This document shows positions 26,356-35,528 of a stretch of 54,795 nucleotides of DNA, in pieces. Made by a program: the position numbers and the translations under genes. Position 1 is the stretch's first letter, and every line of letters starts with the position of its first letter. Below the pieces are notes generated by a model. That model did not search any database and was not told the DNA's origin. It was given only the letters and a program-made list of their open reading frames with translations. Where the stretch lies: NCBI RefSeq assembly GCF_003056725.1, contig NZ_QBKZ01000001.1, positions 85,001 through 139,795 of the forward strand, read 5' to 3'. This stretch comes from Mangrovicoccus ximenensis (lineage in GTDB: Bacteria > Pseudomonadota > Alphaproteobacteria > Rhodobacterales > Rhodobacteraceae).

Positions 26356-26794
26356 TGCGCGCCGACGGGCCGGCGGGCCGCCCAACCTGCCCGCGGACGG
26401 CACCGGGATCAAAGTCCCCGGCGAATGAAGAGGGAGCGGGGCGCCAGCAGCGCCGCAGAAGCCCGATGGCCGAATGGCTGGCGCGCAAGCTCGGGGGCCT
26501 GCGCCAATGGCGCAAGCTGCATCCGGCGATGGGTCCGGCCGCATCCGGCATCCCTGCCGCCGAATTTGCCCATGGCCGTGACAGCGGCAGCCCTGTGCCC
26601 CCGACCTGCTCAGCCAAGTCCCCGGGGGTGGGCAGACCGGCACCGTGACCGTCTGCGGTGCCCAGGACACGCGGCGGTGCCGCAAGGCCATGAACGGACG
26701 CGATGCCGTTCCGATCCTCCCGAGCCGCAGGACCGGACGCGGCCGGCAAGACGGCTGGCCTGCTGCGCGCCGGACACGGCCTCCCGCCGCCGCG
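26356..26794. other. GC-rich block without recognisable gene
   Basis: About 440 bp, no domain, no RNA or repeat seen. Confidence 0.35.
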
Positions 26795-27192
26795 GCCGAG
26801 CCGCTCCATCGTCAGCCGCGCGGCGTCGCGCTGCGGCTGCGGATCGGCCAGAACGTCCAGCAGCGCCGCGGCGATCGGGGCCGGACGGCACTCCTCCATC
26901 AGGAATTCCGGCACCACGCGGGTATCGGCGACCAGGTTGACCAGCGTCACCGTGTCGATCAGCGCCATCCGCTTCATGATCGCATTGGTGAGCTTGGTGA
27001 AGGTATAGGCGATCACCATCGGCGTGTCGGTCGCCGCCAGCTCCAGGCTGACCGTGCCCGAGGCAGCGAGCGCGGCATCGGCGGCGGCGAAGGCGCCGGC
27101 TTTCTCGGCCAGCGTGCTGCCGCGGGTCGGATCGAGGATCAGCGGCTTCACCGGCCAGTCAGCGGTCAGCTCCCGCACCAGATCGGCCACCG
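26795..27192 (-). pseudogene. lpxB: Lipid-A-disaccharide synthase LpxB, fragment
   Basis: LAEKAGAFAAADAALAASGT, VSLELAATDTPMVIAYTFTK, TNAIMKRMALIDTVTLVNLV and ADTRVVPEFLMEECRPAPIA. S-G-T-V-[ST]-L-E-[LA] and L-[PV]-N-[LI]-[LV]-A-x-x-x-V-[VI]-P-E-x-[LI]-Q-like motifs are LpxB-specific. It makes lipid A disaccharide in the cytosol/inner membrane. N-terminal half and C-terminal tail missing. Confidence 0.8.
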
Positions 27193-27194
27193 GC

Positions 27195-27655
27195 CCCGCA
27201 GCAGGCAGCACGAAGCGGGCAGGGGGGTGCCGCCCGGACCGCGGCCCTGCGGCGGGGTCTCGCCCGCGGCGAGGTAGACCAGCGACGAGGCCCAGGGATA
27301 GCTGATCACCACGCCCGACAGCGCCAGCACGAAGAGCGGCACCAGCGCCCAGGCGCCGAAGACATGGTGCCAGTTGAAGTCCCGCGCCTGCGCCGTCGGC
27401 AGGCCGCGCCGGAACAGCAGCCGCAGCTTGACCTGCGACCAGCGCATCACCGGCGGCAGCCAGAGCCATATGCCGGAGAGCACGAGGAACAGGAAGCCGA
27501 GATTGGCCGCGGCGTTCGCCGCGCCGCCCGTCGCCGAGGGGCCGGAGAGGCTGAGCCAGCGGTGCAGCCCGGTCACTTTGCGGAAGAACGCCCCGGTTCC
27601 GGCGGCAGCCTCCGGCATCGGCGCGCCGGACCAGGGATCGAGCCGCACCCCCACT
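27195..27655 (-). pseudogene. PepSY-associated TM protein (iron-regulated membrane protein), fragment
   Basis: FFRKVTGLHRWLSLSGPSAT, NLGFLFLVLSGIWLWLPPVM, LLFRRGLPTAQARDFNWHHV and FGAWALVPLFVLALSGVVIS. The H-R-W-L, then S-G-x-W-L-W-x-P, then D-x-H-x-x-x-G-x-W sequence is the PepSY_TM family, often next to siderophore receptors. Heme-like histidines present. N-terminus and the last helix missing. Confidence 0.75.
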
Positions 27656-28091
27656 GCGGCGGGGGGAGCCGGGATGTCGGGCCGCATCGGGGGAGAAGGG
27701 GGGGCGGTGCCTGGCCTTCTCGGACCGCCCCCTTCGAGGTCCGCTTGCTGCCCGGGCGATCCCGCGCGGGGCGCGGGCTCGCCGGATCGGGACAAGGCCC
27801 TTGCGGCGCGGAGATGTGCCGACGGGGACGGTGCCGGACATCCAGAGGATGACCTGGGGTCGAAGTCTGGGCGCTGGCGCTGTGCCGGAGCCGCCTTCGG
27901 CTGAGGGTCCTGGCCGCGTGGTGCCTGAGGGGCCTCGACGGAGTGCCGTGCCTGCCTTCGAGGCCCCTCCGGCTGGCTTCGAAGACAATCTCCGCGGCAG
28001 CCCCCGTGGAGCCTGCGGAGCTGCCGGTGCGCATCGGGCGCATGCGGGAGCGGGGTGCCCGGCCCGTTGCCGCAGTGAATCCTGGAGCATC
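27656..28091. other. GC-rich block without recognisable gene
   Basis: About 430 bp with poly-G/poly-C tracts near 27660-27710. No gene. It ends in a possible IS terminus. Confidence 0.35.
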
Positions 28092-28102
28092 TTTGTGCAA
28101 CA
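28092..28102 (-). mobile_element. Possible IS terminus (TGTTGCACAAA)
   Basis: The 11-mer TGTTGCACAAA on the minus strand, set at the exact border between the block above and a pentapeptide-repeat gene. Nearly the same 11-mer (TGTTGCGCAAA) occurs at 1464-1474 (minus) and 18375-18385 (plus), both near transposase pieces. I infer an IS5-like terminal inverted repeat. Confidence 0.4.
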
Positions 28103-28107
28103 AGGCC

Positions 28108-28470
28108 GATCGGTGCCTTCCTCTTCTCGACCGACATAGCTTCTGTCGGAGACAACCTCCGCGAGCTAGGCGCTCTCCTGCTCGGCCTCGTCGGCGCCCC
28201 CTTCATCGTCTGGCGCGCCATCGTCGCCCAGAAACAAGCCGATATCGCCGAACAAGGCCTGATCACCGACCGGATCAACAAGGCGGTCGAGGGATTGGGT
28301 GCCGAAAAGACCGTCAAAACAATAGTCAGCCGGGAAGATGCTAACGGCACCGCGATAAAGCACACCGAAGAAGAGTCCCGAGCGAATATCGAGGTACGCA
28401 TCGGCGCGATTTATGCGCTGGAGAGGATCAGCCAAGACAGCCAGCGCGACCATATCCGCATCATGGATTG
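28108..28470 (+). pseudogene. Pentapeptide-repeat protein, N-terminal region fragment
   Basis: The open frame shows LRELGALLLGLVGAPFIVWR (membrane helix), AIVAQKQADIAEQGLITDRI NKAVEGLGAEKTV and IEVRIGAIYALERISQDSQR DHIRIMD. This is the conserved lead-in of alphaproteobacterial pentapeptide-repeat proteins, before the A(D/N)LXX repeats. No start codon: the frame is broken on the left at the IS terminus and ends by chance at about 28470. Less GC-rich than neighbours. Confidence 0.65.
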
Positions 28471-29207
28471 AACCGCCGCGGGTCTGTCGGAGGCTTTGAC
28501 TCGCGAATGCCCGCGCCTTCACGGCGGCGTTTCCCGGGTTGGCAGACCGCGCCTGACGGCCGGCATCGGCAGGACAGGGCACGCGATCCGGCGGAACGGG
28601 CATGGATCGGGCTGGGCGATGCGCGCCGGCTGGGTGTCCGCGGCCGTTTCGGACAGAGCCTGTCCCCGGTGATGGCTCCGTTCCCCGAACGGGAATGGCA
28701 GGCGCCTGCCGGGGCAATCTGCGCTTCGGGGGCCGGAGGCCGGGCGGAGGCCGCCGTTCGGACCTCCTGCTCCGGCACGCCGCGGAAGATGCAAGGGAAG
28801 ATTGCGCCTGAGGCCCGCCGCTGAAGGCAGCATTGGCTGTGGCGGTCCGGCGATCTGGCGCAGATGCGCCGACCGGCGGGATGGTCCCGCCGGGCCTGGC
28901 TCTGGCACGGGCCGCGGGGGCGCTGCCGCTTCGGATCCGGCCGCATCGTGCCGCCGCCCGTCCATGCCCTGGGGACCGCACCAGCCGCCCCCCGCCGGAC
29001 CGCAACCCAAAATGGCGGGCCGCCGGCAAGCGGGCGGCGCAAAATGGCGGAAACAGGCCGCCACCGGGCGGACGGACCGCTCCCTGCCTTCCCTCCGGCC
29101 TGCCGGGCGCCTAGATGTCAGCGGAACGCATATCGGCGCAGCGGAGACGGAACATGGCGATGGGCAACACGCAGCAGGCAGGCACCGGCCGCAAGGTGCG
29201 GGAACGA
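28471..29207. other. Gene-free stretch (probably two blocks)
   Basis: About 740 bp without a recognisable gene. The last ~100 bp precede the start at 29208 and probably belong to that gene as upstream region. The rest has the same CCGG-rich texture as the other empty blocks. Confidence 0.35.
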
Positions 29208-29365
29208 TGAGTGCAGCGCCCGGCATGATCGGCCCCGTCCTCTTCCTCGACGATCTCGGCGCCGCGGAGATGCATCTGGCGGCGCTGTTCATCGCGCCGG
29301 CGGGCGCCGAGCCCGGCGCAGTGGAGATCGGCGGCACCGCGGCGCCGCCGCAGCTCCTGGCGCCA
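29208..29365 (+). pseudogene. PhoD-like alkaline phosphatase family protein, N-terminal fragment (tentative)
   Basis: From ATG 29208, preceded by AAGGTGCGGG: MSAAPGMIGPVLFLDDLGAA, then EMHLAALFIAPAGAEPGAVE. I believe this is the start of the Rhodobacteraceae PhoD/DUF7800 protein whose C-terminal part appears at 39866-40305. Recognition rests on memory of that N-terminus; only 52 residues are present. Confidence 0.35.
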
Positions 29366-29369
29366 GCGC

Positions 29370-29803
29370 GGCGCCGGCCACGTCTCCGGGGCGGCTCCAG
29401 AGCCAGCGCGGCACTGCGACCTTCTCCACCGTGCCGCCCGCCGCCGCCTGGAAGCCGGTCTCGGTGAAGCCCGGGCAAACCGCCGAGACCCGCACGCCAT
29501 GCGGGCGCATCTCGGCATGGAAGGCCAGCGAGAACTGCAGCAGGAAGGATTTGACCGGGTAGTAGAGCGTGCCCCCGGCATGCGGCGGCAGGAGCGCCGA
29601 AAGCGAGGAGACATTCACGATCCGGCCGCGTCCCCCGGCCATCATGGCGGGGGCGAGCAGGTGGCAGAGCCGCACCGGCGCGGCGGCCATCACCTCGAGG
29701 CAGGCGCGGTGCCGCTCCCAGGGCACGTCGCAGAGCATCCCGGGCACGCCGAAGCCGGCATTGTTGACCAGCACTTCGGCCTGCAGCCCGCGGTCCGGCA
29801 TCG
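29370..29803 (-). pseudogene. Short-chain dehydrogenase/reductase, fragment
   Basis: LQAEVLVNNAGFGVPGMLCD (NNAG motif), GGRGRIVNVSSLSALLPPHA (catalytic serine), GTLYYPVKSFLLQFSLAFHA (YxxxK) and GVRVSAVCPGFTETGF (PG motif). The Rossmann TGxxxGxG start is missing, as is the C-terminus. NAD(P)-dependent oxidoreductase of unknown substrate. Confidence 0.85.
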
Positions 29804-30232
29804 CGGTCGTGCCCGAAGGCCATCGCGTGCTCGGCCGGCTCAGCGTCGACGAGAACCTGCGCGTGGCCGGGGCGCTGCTGCCCGCGGCCGAGGTGGCGGG
29901 CGTGCTCGGCCATGTCTACGCGCTCTTTCCGGAGCTTGCGCAGCGCAAGGGCCAGCAGGCGGGCACCATGTCGGGGGGGCAGCAGCAGATGCTGGCGATC
30001 GGCCATGCGTTGATGTGCCGGCCGCGCTACGTGGTGATCGACGAGATGTCGCTGGGGCTCGCGCCGCTGATCGTGCAGCGGCTGGTCGGCACGCTGCGCC
30101 AGCTGATGGCGGAGGGCGTCGGCATCCTGCTGGTCGAGCAGTTCACCGAGATCGCGCTGTCGGTGGCGACGCAGGCGGTGGTGATGCGCCGCGGCCGGGT
30201 CGCCTTTGCCGGTCCCGCCGCGGAGCTGAGGA
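29804..30232 (+). pseudogene. livF: Branched-chain amino acid ABC transporter ATPase LivF-like, fragment
   Basis: VPEGHRVLGRLSVDENLRVA, ALFPELAQRKGQQAGTMSGG QQQMLAIGHALM, YVVIDEMSLGLAPLIVQRLV and VGILLVEQFTEIALSVATQA. VPEGR/H, the signature TMSGGQQQMLAI and the LVEQ H-loop mark LivF. Walker A is missing. Reads on to about 30232. Confidence 0.8.
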
Positions 30233-30362
30233 TGCCCTCGCCCGGCACCGGTTCCAGCCCGCCGCACGCGCTCGCGAGCAGCGCATCGAGGTCATCGCCG
30301 AGCGCCGCGGCGGCCCAGCCGGGATCGGTGCTGCGGCGCAGGAGCGCCTTGGTGCTGTCCAT
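30232..30362 (-). pseudogene. Unidentified gene, N-terminal fragment
   Basis: ATG 30362 preceded by GGAGGAGGCGGAG. MDSTKALLRRSTDPGWAAAA LGDDLDALLASACGGLEP. Not recognised; cut at about 30232. It follows the ftsA stop by 83 bp on the same strand, but its sequence does not look like FtsZ, the usual neighbour. Confidence 0.35.
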
Positions 30363-30445
30363 CTCCGCCTCCTCCGCAGGGCGATGCCGTCGCCCCGGAG
30401 TTTGTGCAGAGACATGGTAAAGGAACGGTCAATCCCGGCGCGGGA

Positions 30446-30660
30446 TCACCAGTTCTCCTTGAGCCATTTCACCGCGCGGCGCAGCGAGCGGCCCGGATAG
30501 CGTTCCGCCGGGATCTCGAAATCCCACCATTCATCCTGCGGATGGGCGGCGAACATCGACAGCCCGACCGCCGCCGAGAAACCCGGCCCGGTCGCCGCCT
30601 GCGGCAGGCCCTGCACGCGCAGCGGACGGCCGAGGCGCACCTGGTGGCCGAGGAGCCGCG
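30446..30660 (-). pseudogene. ftsA: Cell division protein FtsA, C-terminal fragment
   Basis: The last ~70 residues: RLGRPLRVQGLPQAATGPGF SAAVGLSMFAAHPQDEWWDF, then SLRRAVKWLKENW and stop at 30446. The G-P-x-F-[SA]-x-x-V-G-L element and the terminal amphipathic helix R-x-x-x-W-[LF]-[KR]-E-N-[WF] are FtsA features: this helix tethers FtsA/FtsZ to the inner membrane. Confidence 0.75.
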
Positions 30661-31214
30661 CCCGGGCGGCGCATCCGGGCGAAAATCGGCGCCCCCCCGA
30701 TGCGGATGTCCGGCCGATGCTGCCAGCCGCTTCTGCCGGAATGGTCTCGGATCGACCGGCCGCGGAGCATGATCCGCGCAACCTGCCGGTCCCGGCCTTC
30801 GAGAGGCATTCGCCCGCTCCCATATGCGCCGCGACCGCCGCCGAGGCACTCACAGAGACGGGCCGCCTTCGGAAAGGCCGCCCGCAGGCCGCGCCCTGCA
30901 AGCTCGGCGGCAACCGCCCGGAAGCACTTGAGCTTCGGCCGCAGGGCCATGCCACGGCCCGGCCCTGCACTCTCCTGCAGCCGCACCGCCATCCGATCCG
31001 GCAGCGAGGGGGCGCATATCGGGCATGGCGCAACCCGAACGGCCGCTTGGACGGATTTCCTGCGGATGCCGTCGCGCGGCAGGAGCGCCTCCAACCTGAG
31101 ATCCCGTGAGCCCGGAGCACCGCTTGCCAACGGTCGGGCATGGATGCCCGGCTGCCCCGCCGCGCTCGCCATGGCCCTCGGACCAATGGCGGACAATGGC
31201 TTGCCCCGCAACGA
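30661..31214. other. GC-rich stretch without recognisable gene
   Basis: About 550 bp. No gene found. The last part runs into a decayed transposase C-terminus, so some of it may be degenerate IS DNA. Confidence 0.35.
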
Positions 31215-31433
31215 AACCTTGCGGGCGGCACGATGCCTGGGGCGGCCGATCCGGAAGATATGGGCGGCTGTCACGCGCGACGCCGCGTCGAAGCCCGGAT
31301 GAACCGTCTCGAGCAGTTCGCCGACCGGATCCTGTCACGAGCCCCCGGCCGCCAGGCTGCCGACATGCAGATCCGCATCATTCGCAGCCGCGCTCGGACC
31401 GGTGGCGCCTGCCGCGCATTCAAGGACCGCTGA
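31215..31433 (+). mobile_element. IS5-like transposase C-terminus, degenerate
   Basis: In shifting frames: PEDMGGCHARRRVEARMNRL EQFADRILSR, then RQAADMQIRIIRSRA. This matches the end of IS5/IS1031-like DDE transposases (W-x-x-x-x-G-Y-H-x-R-S-x-[IV]-E-[AT]-x-M-x-x-[LF]-K ... R-x-x-x-x-Q-x-x-E-x-x-[IV]-R). The catalytic E lies in the V-E-A-R-M part. Substitutions (G-G-C-H for G-Y-H) show decay. Confidence 0.5.
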
Positions 31434-31524
31434 TCGGCCCTCGGAAAGGCCGACATCGACGCCCCGACTGAAACCGGGGGAAAGGGGCTCAACCCCCGCT
31501 CGCTCGAATGGCGCAAATAGGTCG

Positions 31525-31873
31525 ATGCTGCGCGCCGCGCCGTGCGGCCGCGCACCCGCGGCGACAGGCCGAAGGCCAGATTGTCCCCGACCGAGAGATG
31601 CGGAAACAGCACCGCCTCCTGGAACATCAGGCCGATGCCGCGCCGCTCGGCGGCAATGCCGGACAGGTCGCGGCCGTTCAGCATCACCGTCCCGGCCAGG
31701 CGGAAGCCGCCGCCCAAATGGCCGCCGACCGCCGCCAGCAGCGTGGATTTTCCCACCCCGGAAGGACCGGTGATGCAGGCCACCTGGCCGGGCGGAACCG
31801 CCAGGGACAGCGGCGCGAACAGCGGCCGACCATCCGGCGCCAGCACGGAAACCGCGCCGAGATCGAGGCTCAT
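31525..31873 (-). pseudogene. ynjD: YnjD-like ABC transporter ATPase, N-terminal fragment
   Basis: From ATG 31873: [20 protein letters not shown], then Walker [21 protein letters not shown] and Q-loop [31 protein letters not shown]. Its ATG overlaps the stop of a permease piece (ATGA). Similar in order to ynjBCD thiamine/sulfate-like importers. Cut at about 31525 before the ABC signature. Confidence 0.75.
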
Positions 31874-31990
31874 GCCGCGCCTCCGAGACCGCTGCGGTTG
31901 CGGTGCAGGACAGCCGGAACGGCCAGCGCGGCGAGAAACACGCCCCAGGGCAGCAGCGCCACGGCGGAGGCCCCGGCACGCGCCCGCGCC
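31870..31990 (-). pseudogene. ynjC: YnjC-like ABC permease, C-terminal end
   Basis: About 39 residues: [32 protein letters not shown] and stop overlapping the ynjD start. It is the last transmembrane helix of the permease that pairs with the YnjD ATPase. Confidence 0.55.
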
Positions 31991-31991
31991 G

Positions 31992-32299
31992 CATCGCTGC
32001 TCGGGCGGCTGAACGTTCCCGAACGGCTCTGGGGGCTCTCGCCCACCACCTTCTCGGGCGGCGAGCAGCAGCGGGTCAACATCGCCCGCGGCTTCGTCCA
32101 TCCCTATCCGGCGCTGCTGCTCGACGAGCCCACCGCCAGCCTCGACCCGGCGAACCGGGCGGTCGTGCTGGACCTCATCCGCGAGGCCAAGGCGCGGGGC
32201 TGCGCGATCATCGGCATTTTCCACGATGCCGCGGCCCGCGACGAGATCTGCGACCGGGAAATCGACATGACCGCCTTCTCGCCGGAGCGGGCGCAATGA
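31992..32299 (+). pseudogene. phnL: Phosphonate C-P lyase subunit PhnL, C-terminal fragment
   Basis: [52 protein letters not shown] and [22 protein letters not shown]-x-L-[SP][16 protein letters not shown] is the PhnL version of the ABC signature. PhnL acts in the carbon-phosphorus lyase core. Natural stop overlaps the phnN start. Walker A missing. Confidence 0.85.
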
Positions 32300-32400
32300 G
32301 CGGGCCGGGACGCCTCGTCGCGGTGGTCGGCGCCTCTGGCGTCGGCAAGGACAGCCTGATCCGCGCCCTGGCCCGCGCCGCGCCGCATCTGGCGCAACCG
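32296..32400 (+). pseudogene. phnN: Ribose 1,5-bisphosphokinase PhnN, N-terminal fragment
   Basis: From ATG 32296 (ATGA overlap with phnL): [33 protein letters not shown]-loop GASGVGKDS. PhnN makes PRPP from the C-P lyase product. Only ~35 residues remain before the joint with the RecB-like nuclease piece. Confidence 0.75.
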
Positions 32401-32401
32401 C

Positions 32402-32745
32402 GAACAGGCTGTCCCCGCGCCGCCAGGTCCCGGCGCAATGGTCCGACCAGCGGCACTGGCTGCACTCGGCGCAGGGGACCGGCCGGGTCGCGGACGGATC
32501 GGCAAGAAAGGCCTCGAGCCGCGCCCGCGCGCGGCGCGCATAGCCCGCGTAATCCGCAAGCCGCAATGTCATGCGGCTGCCGTCCGCGAGCTCCAGGAGG
32601 ACCTGATCCGGAACCGCGCCCTGCACCCCGGCCAGCAGGTCGGACAGGAGCATCAGCTGCAGGACATCCTCCGGCTCGGCGTGCGGTCCGGCCCCGGTGC
32701 AGACAACCTCGTAGCTGAAAGCGCCGAGCGCTGACGGCCGCTCCC
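32402..32745 (-). pseudogene. TM0106-family RecB-like nuclease, fragment
   Basis: LGAFSYEVVCTGAGPHAEPE DVLQLMLLSDLLAGVQG, GSRMTLRLADYAGYARRARA and CAECSQCRWSDHCAGTWRRG DSL. This is the PD-(D/E)xK nuclease domain with a cysteine motif (C-x2-C-x2-C-x5-C) that in RecB/Cas4-like enzymes holds an iron-sulfur cluster. The helicase part of the family is missing. Confidence 0.7.
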
Positions 32746-32779
32746 GCCGCTCGAGGCGGCCGACACGGCCGCCCCAATG

Positions 32780-33265
32780 TCCGGCCGCCAGCGCGGCAGG
32801 CCGGATCACGTCCTGCCCGGCGGCAAGCCCGAGCCGGTGTCGCAGATCGTCGGCGAGCGCGCCTTCTTCGGCCGCCGCTTCCGCGTCACCCGCGACGTGC
32901 TGGACCCGCGCCCGGAAACCGAGGCGCTGATCCTCGAGGCCTTGCGGGCGCCCGCGTCGCGGATCCTCGACATCGGCACCGGAACGGGCTGCATCCTTTT
33001 GACATTGCTGGCGGAATGGCCGGAGGCAACCGGCGTTGCGACGGATGCTTCGGAGGCCGCCCTTGGCGTGGCGCGCGGCAATGCCGCCGATCTGGGCCTC
33101 GCGGCGCGCGCCGAATTCCGCCATGGCGACTGGGCAGCGGCGGCGGAGGGGCCTTTCGACCTCGTGGTGTCGAACCCGCCCTACATCGCCGAGGACGAGC
33201 TGGCCGCGCTGGAACCGGAAGTGACCCGCTGGGAGCCGGCCATGGCGCTGTCACCGGGGGCGGAC
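32780..33265 (+). pseudogene. prmC: Release factor glutamine methyltransferase PrmC, fragment
   Basis: EPVSQIVGERAFFGRRFRVT, VLDPRPETEALILEALRAPA, RILDIGTGTGCILLTLLAEW (SAM motif I) and FDLVVSNPPYIAEDELAALE (NPPY catalytic motif). PrmC methylates the GGQ glutamine of RF1/RF2. The N-terminal helical domain (about 70-90 residues) and the extreme C-terminus are missing. Confidence 0.85.
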
Positions 33266-33267
33266 GG

Positions 33268-33705
33268 AGCCGGGGCTGCCCGAGGGCTCGGCGCGGCATA
33301 TCCTGGCGGAGGCCGACCAGGCCCGCTACGGTGCGGTCGGACAGCTCCGCACATCGCCGCAGGGCGTCCATTGCACCGCCACGCTGGTCGCGCCGGATCT
33401 GGTGCTGACCGCGGCCCATTGCGTGTCGAACCCCGAGAAGGATTGGGTGGCGCCGGCCTACCGGGCGATCTTCAGCCCGGATTACCGCGAAGGCCGCCAG
33501 GGTGCCGCTGCGATCGGCGCGGCGCTGGCGATCGGCCGCGGCTATGCCGAGACCGGCCATGTCAGCGGCGACCTGGCGCTGCTGCGGCTCAAGGCGCCGA
33601 TCCCCGAGCGAATCGCCCGGCCGATCCCGGTGGCCGGGACCATGCTGCTGCGCGGGCGGGAGCTGGCGACCTATTCCTACGGCTACGACGCGCCCTTCGC
33701 GCTGG
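33268..33705 (+). pseudogene. Trypsin-like serine protease, fragment
   Basis: The frame reads GSARHILAEADQARYGAVGQ LRTSPQGVHCTATLVAPDLV LTAAHC, with the catalytic histidine; GHVSGDLALLRLKAPIPERI supplies the aspartate; YSYGYDAPFALAP follows. The catalytic serine (GDSGG) is missing downstream. Likely an exported endopeptidase of the V8/trypsin fold (Rhodobacteraceae form). Confidence 0.75.
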
Positions 33706-33879
33706 CACCCGTCCGGGTGCCGGGGCAAGCCCGGCGGCGGCCGGCACAGCGCGGGTGCCTTCCGGGAAGTTGCGTATCTTCGCGGACACGCCTGCGGCCG
33801 GCCGTGCCGCCTTGACCCGTTTCAAACTCCGGCTCACCTGCTACTCCTGTGCCCGAACCCCGGCAGCCGGAGGACCGCC

Positions 33880-34186
33880 ATGACCCTGACCGACCTGATC
33901 CGCCGCCATCCGCGCCCGCATGATCCCGCACGGGCGGCGGATGTCCTCGCCAAGCTGCCCGATCCCGGCGCGGCGCGCGATCTGTTGGAGGGCGTGGCGG
34001 GCTGCAGCCCCTATCTGGCGGGGTTGATGGAGCGCGAGGCCGCCTGGCTGGAGGAGGCGCTGGTCCGCGATCCGCAGGAGAGCCTGGCCGGGGTGCTCGA
34101 CAGCCTGGCGCCCGGCCCGGTCAAGGAGGCGGGGGCCGATCTGCGCCGCGAGGATGGCGCGGCCGCGCGCGGCATCGCCGAGCTGG
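33880..34186 (+). pseudogene. glnE: Glutamine synthetase adenylyltransferase GlnE, N-terminal fragment
   Basis: ATG 33880 with CCGGAGGACC upstream. MTLTDLIRRHPRPHDPARAA, LLEGVAGCSPYLAGLMEREA and AWLEEALVRDPQESLAGVLD. G-x-S-P-[YF]-L-x-x-x-x-x-R is the start of the first adenylyltransferase domain. About 100 of ~930 residues present. Bases 33706-33879 are non-coding and include its likely promoter region. Confidence 0.75.
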
Positions 34187-34189
34187 GAC

Positions 34190-34605
34190 GCGCTCGGCGC
34201 GCTGCGGGTCATCGGGCCCTTCGGCGCGACGAAGTCCGGCAGGAACTCATGCGCGCCGCGGATGCGGAAGCCGTTCTCCTCGAAGATCGCGATGACCAGC
34301 CGCAAGAGCGCGTCATCCCCGGCCTTCAGCCCGCGGAAGATGCGCGGCACCAGCCGCAGGGTCTTCAGGTCGAAGCGGCGGGGATCGAAATCGGGACGGT
34401 GCAGGATGCCCGCCATCGCGACCTCTTCGACGCCATGGGCGCGAAGGCCTCGGAACAGCGCGCCGAGGCGCTCGACCCGGAAGGGCACCACCGGATGGCC
34501 GCCCGGCACGCCGGAGGGATGGCCCTCCATCTCGGCCAGCACGACGCCGCGGCCCGAGGCGGCGACCGCTCCGGCCAACGCCGTGATTCCGGGCCTCCTC
34601 TGGAG
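34190..34605 (-). pseudogene. lpxI: UDP-2,3-diacylglucosamine pyrophosphatase LpxI, fragment
   Basis: LGALFRGLRAHGVEEVAMAG, DLKTLRLVPRIFRGLKAGDD and ALLRLVIAIFEENGFRIRGA HEFLPDFVAP. F-E-x-x-G-[FY]-x-[VI]-x-[GS]-A-H-E-[FY]-L-P is diagnostic of LpxI (DUF1009), an alternative to LpxH in lipid A synthesis. The N-terminal start is not clear; the C-terminal catalytic D-containing domain is missing. Confidence 0.8.
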
Positions 34606-34639
34606 GTGCATGGGGAAAGACCTGTTCCGGCTGGCCGAG

Positions 34640-35005
34640 GCCCGTATGGACCGGATCCGTCCGTTTCACTCAAAGTCTCACGGACGCCCGCGGGGCGATG
34701 ACCGGCGCGTGCTCAGCGGCATTATCTTCATCAAACGCAACGGCTTGAGATGGAGAGACGCTCCGGCTGGGCACGGCCCCCGCAGTTGAAGGAGACCGTG
34801 GCGCCAGTGGCGCCGCGAAAGCCCCGGCAACACTCTGCAGCCGCTGGCTCGGCTGGAGCCGAAGGGGGTGTTCGCCCGCATCATGGACGGTTTGGCCTCC
34901 GCAGGCCGGGACACGAAGCCCGTCATGATCGATGCGGCCTGCCTCAAGGCTCACCGGACGGCGTCCAGCCTCCGGGTGGGTAAGGCGGGCGCGGAAGGCT
35001 GACCG
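34640..35005 (+). mobile_element. IS5 family (IS427 group) transposase, frameshifted fragment
   Basis: First frame: ARMDRIRPFHSKSHGRPRGD DRRVLSGIIFIKRNGLRWRD AP, the conserved DUF4096 start of IS427-type ORF A. It breaks after about 34780; in other frames GVFARIMDGLASAGRDTKPV MIDAACLKAHRTASSLRV, including the first catalytic D (M-I-D-A), can be read. At least one indel has destroyed the ORF. No terminal repeats found. Confidence 0.7.
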
Positions 35006-35067
35006 GCCTGAGTTCGGGGGCTGGCGGATGGCCGGATGCGGATGATCTGCCATGACCGCCCGGCCGC

Positions 35068-35505
35068 GATCCATCCCGACCTGGCGCTGCTGCCCAGCAC
35101 CTCGGGCAGCACCGGGCAGGGCCGCGGCGTGCGCCTGTCGCGGGATGCGCTCGCGGCCAATGCCGCCTCGATCGCAGAATATCTGGAGATCGGCGCGCAG
35201 GACCGCGCCGCGCTGGTGCTGCCGCTGCATTATTCCTATGGGCTGTCGGTGCTGCATTCGCATCTGGCGCGCGGCGCCAGCCTCTGGCTCGCGGGCGGCA
35301 CCGTGCTCGATCCCGAGTTCCTGCCGGAGCTGGCCGCCTCCGGCGCGACCAGCCTGGCCGGGGTGCCGCATCATTTACGCATGCTCGAGACCGCGCTGGC
35401 AGGGACGGAGCTGCCCGGGACGCTGGACTGCCTGACCGTGGCCGGCGGCGCCATGCCGGCCCCTGCGCTGGCCCGACTCGGCTGCCCTCCGGTCCAGAGT
35501 GCCAA
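35068..35505 (+). pseudogene. AMP-dependent acyl-CoA/acyl-ACP ligase, fragment
   Basis: LALLPSTSGSTGQGRGVRLS is the AMP-binding P-loop; YLEIGAQDRAALVLPLHYSY GLSVLHSHLARGA and TSLAGVPHHLRMLETALAG follow. This is the capsule/lipopeptide-like subgroup of adenylating enzymes. An N-terminal piece of a similar enzyme lies at 36346-36490 on the other strand; whether they are one gene cannot be decided. Confidence 0.7.
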
Positions 35506-35528
35506 CCGCAGCCGGGTCGGGCCTTGCT

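Noticed and set aside
26156..28090. A 644-codon minus-strand open frame
   Set aside because: It runs through LysR, LpxB and PepSY pieces and empty blocks; no continuous protein family.
10550..30740. Shared word GCCGCTTCTGCCGGA in two empty blocks (near 10557 and 30725) as sign of a dispersed repeat
   Set aside because: Flanks do not match; one 15-16-mer coincidence is expected in 55 kb of biased composition.
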